This document shows, piece by piece, positions 5,751 through 7,357 of a DNA stretch of 7,357 nt (position 1 is its first letter; every line of letters starts with the position of its first letter). Below the pieces are notes generated by a model. It did not search any database and was not told where the DNA came from. It was given only the letters and a program-made list of their open reading frames with translations. Made by a program: the position numbers and the translations under genes. Source of the stretch: Anaerolineae bacterium (GTDB lineage Bacteria; Chloroflexota; Anaerolineae; Aggregatilineales; Phototrophicaceae); assembly GCA_020848855.1 (NCBI GenBank), contig JADLHH010000539.1, forward strand, positions 1-7,357. Reading direction: 5' to 3'.

Positions 5751-6917
5751 CTACACGAATTCCCGAAAGACGACGTTACTGAGCAGCCGCCCGGCGTCGG
5801 TCAGCCGCACGCGCTCGGCATCGACCGACAGCAGCCCACGGTCGGTGTAGCGCTGAATCACCTCGCCATGCACGTCCAGCAAATCGACGCCGAACCGTTC
5901 GACGAAGCCGGGGCGTGAAATCCCTTCGCGCGTGAGCCGCATCCCCATGATCAGCGTCTCGCTGATCTCCCCTGCTCTGTCCACAGTCACGGCTTCGGCA
6001 GTTGCCGGCGTGCGCGGGAACGGGTAAGCGCCTTCCGCTTCACCCAACAGCCTGATATAGCGCTGCGGCGACAGCACCGTCGAATAGCGGACGCCGCCCG
6101 CCCAGCCATGCGCACCGGGACCGACGCCGACGTACGGGTCGTTGTGCCAGTACTGCAGATTGTGGCGGCATTGATGACCCGGTCGCGCCCAGTTGCTGAT
6201 CTCGTACTGCTCGTAGCCCTGCGCGCCGAGTAAATCGCTGGCGAGTTCGTACATGTCGGCGGCGAGATCGTCGTCCGGCTCCGGCAGCCGCCCACGCTCA
6301 ACCCACGCCTTCATCGGCGTACCATCTTCCAGCCCCAGTGCGTACAGCGACACATGATCCGGCTGGAGTGCGAGCATCTGTCGCAGGCTTGTCTCCCAGC
6401 TTGCCAGCGTTTGGTGCGGAAAGCCGTAAATCAGGTCGAGGTTGAGATTGTCGAAGCCGGCAGCGCGCGCTGCCGAAACCGCCCGCGCGACCGCGTCGTT
6501 GTCGTGCCGCCGCTTGAACAGCTCTAGCTCGTTGGCGTTCGCGGTTTGCATCCCGATGCTGATCCGGTTCAGCCCGACGCGCCGCAGCGCCGCCAGATAA
6601 TCGCGGTTGAGGTCATTCGGGTTCGCTTCCAGCGTGATTTCGGCGTCGGCAGCCACGCGAAAACCGTCTCGCAGCGCCGCGAGAATCCGCTCGAACTGTT
6701 CCGGGGTCAGAAGGCTTGGTGTGCCGCCGCCGAAGAAGATCGTGCCGGCGGGCTGATTCGGCTGGCTGGCGGCGATGATTTCGATTTCCCGCACCAGCGC
6801 GCTGACGAACGGCTCAATGAGATTTTCGAGATGCGTGTAGGTGTTGAAGGCGCAGTAGGTACATTTGGTGCTGCAAAACGGGACGTGCAGATAAATCGCA
6901 AGGGGATTATGCGGCAT
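5751..6917 (-). CDS. hemW: Radical SAM heme chaperone HemW
   Basis: Cytosolic iron-sulfur radical SAM protein of the coproporphyrinogen-dehydrogenase-like family; characterised HemW proteins bind heme and deliver it to heme proteins instead of oxidising coproporphyrinogen. The 388 residues start with IYLHVPFCSTKCTYCAF, where C15, C19 and C22 hold the 4Fe-4S cluster. The residue at the HemN fourth-cysteine position is F24, the HemW pattern CxxxCxxCxF. GGGTPS (63-68) binds SAM, followed by EANPND, SIGMQT and DLIYGFP. HNLQYW (252-257) is the heme-associated HNxxYW signature, followed by GVGPGAHG. The C-terminal wing (about 315-388) ends in LTDAGRLLSNVVFREF. This fits HemW well and argues against HemN. 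The ATG at 6917 starts the conserved region almost at once; no ribosome site precedes it, so initiation may use a short or absent leader. Confidence 0.95.
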   Translation of the reverse strand: MPHNPLAIYLHVPFCSTKCTYCAFNTYTHLENLIEPFVSALVREIEIIAASQPNQPAGTIFFGGGTPSLLTPEQFERILAALRDGFRVAADAEITLEANPNDLNRDYLAALRRVGLNRISIGMQTANANELELFKRRHDNDAVARAVSAARAAGFDNLNLDLIYGFPHQTLASWETSLRQMLALQPDHVSLYALGLEDGTPMKAWVERGRLPEPDDDLAADMYELASDLLGAQGYEQYEISNWARPGHQCRHNLQYWHNDPYVGVGPGAHGWAGGVRYSTVLSPQRYIRLLGEAEGAYPFPRTPATAEAVTVDRAGEISETLIMGMRLTREGISRPGFVERFGVDLLDVHGEVIQRYTDRGLLSVDAERVRLTDAGRLLSNVVFREFV

Positions 6918-6950
6918 GTTACAATACGCTTAAATTAAGGCTAAACCCGA

Positions 6951-6979
6951 TTGCGGTATTCTGGCAGGTTACATATAAT
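6951..6979 (+). promoter_or_regulatory. Upstream promoter (P1) of the kinase gene
   Basis: A perfect TATAAT (6974-6979) lies 17 bases after TTGCGG (6951-6956, 3 of 6 to TTGACA) in the AT-rich gap between hemW and the kinase. Transcription would begin near 6986, giving a leader of about 70 bases. Confidence 0.5.
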
Positions 6980-7001
6980 AAATCAAGGTCATGTACCCAG
7001 T

Positions 7002-7007
7002 TATAAT
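7002..7007 (+). promoter_or_regulatory. Second -10 box (P2) of the kinase gene
   Basis: A second perfect TATAAT stands 28 bases after the first and 48 bases before the kinase ATG. No convincing -35 is found at 16-18 bases, so it may be weaker, activator-dependent, or not used. Confidence 0.35.
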
Positions 7008-7055
7008 TTCATTTCATTCCTTTGCTCGAATCATGGATGTACAAGGCGGCTGGTA

Positions 7056-7357
7056 ATGCCTGAAACCACGCAGTTTAGCGGCACGGGCGGTGAGAACAAT
7101 CAAGATACCACACTCAAAGCAAATTTCGTCCTGCAGAACCGTTACAAGATCATGGGCGTCCTGGGCGGGGGCGGCATGGGGACGGTGTATCAGGCGCGCG
7201 ACCTCAACTTCACCGACGTACGCCGACTGGTCGCCATCAAGGAAATGCACACCCTGGCTACCGACGGCGCGCTGCGGGCGTCGATGCTCAAAACCTTCCG
7301 GCGTGAAGCTAACATTCTGGCGGCGCTCAGCCACCCGGCAATCGTCAAAATATACGA
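7056..7357 (+). CDS. Hanks-type serine/threonine protein kinase, N-terminal part (3' end outside window)
   Basis: The first 100 residues of a eukaryotic-like kinase of the PknB type are visible, running off the right edge. After a polar, Thr/Gly/Asn-rich leader (1-23) comes RYKIMGVLGGGGMGTVYQARD (29-49). Its glycine-rich ATP loop is G37-Y45. VAIKEM follows with catalytic lysine K62, then the C-helix FRREANILAAL with partner glutamate E84 and HPAIVKIY. The catalytic HRD and DFG motifs would lie beyond the window, so activity and any sensor or membrane domain cannot be judged. The ATG at 7056 is preferred because AAGG (7043-7046) lies 9 bases upstream, and no nearby in-frame ATG, GTG or TTG is seen. 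ATGs at 7033 and 7037 are in other frames and stop at once. The gene diverges from hemW across 138 bases holding two -10 boxes. Confidence 0.93.
   Translation, partial: MPETTQFSGTGGENNQDTTLKANFVLQNRYKIMGVLGGGGMGTVYQARDLNFTDVRRLVAIKEMHTLATDGALRASMLKTFRREANILAALSHPAIVKIY

Noticed and set aside
5751..6917. Coproporphyrinogen III dehydrogenase HemN as the identity of the radical SAM protein
   Set aside because: The cluster motif has Phe at the HemN fourth-cysteine position and the HNxxYW motif of HemW is present.
6546..6938. Plus-strand open frame of 130 residues over the hemW 5' end
   Set aside because: It is a shadow of the radical SAM domain; the minus strand has the cluster cysteines and GGGTPS.
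1..7357. Mobile elements, CRISPR arrays, tRNA or rRNA genes, defence systems
   Set aside because: No direct-repeat array, transposase motif, cloverleaf-like segment or defence-family motif was seen by eye on either strand.

Overview
The window reads as ordinary, densely packed chromosomal DNA from a GC-rich bacterium. The best guess is a member of the Chloroflexota, near the Anaerolineae. This rests on protein style: an ATP-binding chelatase-like subunit next to a membrane orphan, a type 2 IPP isomerase coupled to a polyprenyl synthase, and a Hanks-type kinase whose loop reads GGGGMGTVY followed by VAIKEM. It is inference from remembered families, not a search result. No tRNA, rRNA, CRISPR array, insertion sequence or phage-like segment is visible.

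Layout. Bases 1-528 hold the C-terminal part of a GT4 glycosyltransferase, cut by the left edge. After a 70-base gap with an extended -10 promoter comes a tight four-gene plus-strand run (599-3267): a small beta-repeat protein of unknown function, a hotdog acyl-CoA thioesterase, a magnesium-chelatase subunit I-like AAA+ ATPase, and a six-segment membrane protein. Their junctions are 3 bases, a 4-base overlap and 9 bases. A perfect 9-bp hairpin closes the run and faces a convergent acyl carrier protein gene (3312-3551, minus).

The acyl carrier protein gene and the isoprenoid pair fni-polyprenyl synthase (3685-5750, plus) diverge from a 133-base region. There the two predicted -35 boxes fall on the two arms of one inverted repeat. 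hemW (5751-6917, minus) converges on the synthase with abutting stop codons. It diverges from a serine/threonine kinase gene (7056 to the right edge) across an AT-rich 138-base region carrying two perfect TATAAT boxes.

How the genes fit together. Fni interconverts IPP and DMAPP, and the synthase condenses them to a prenyl diphosphate, probably C20 judging by a phenylalanine five residues before its first Asp-rich motif. The acyl carrier protein serves fatty-acid synthesis. Shared control of lipid and isoprenoid supply through the divergent region is plausible but unproven. HemW is a heme-handling radical SAM protein. The chelatase-like ATPase has no partner subunits in the window, so its client is open.

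No clear new defence, mobile or biosynthetic system is visible. The most interesting leads are the orphan chelatase-like ATPase with its coupled neighbours, the acpP/fni divergent operator-like repeat, and the beta-repeat orphan.
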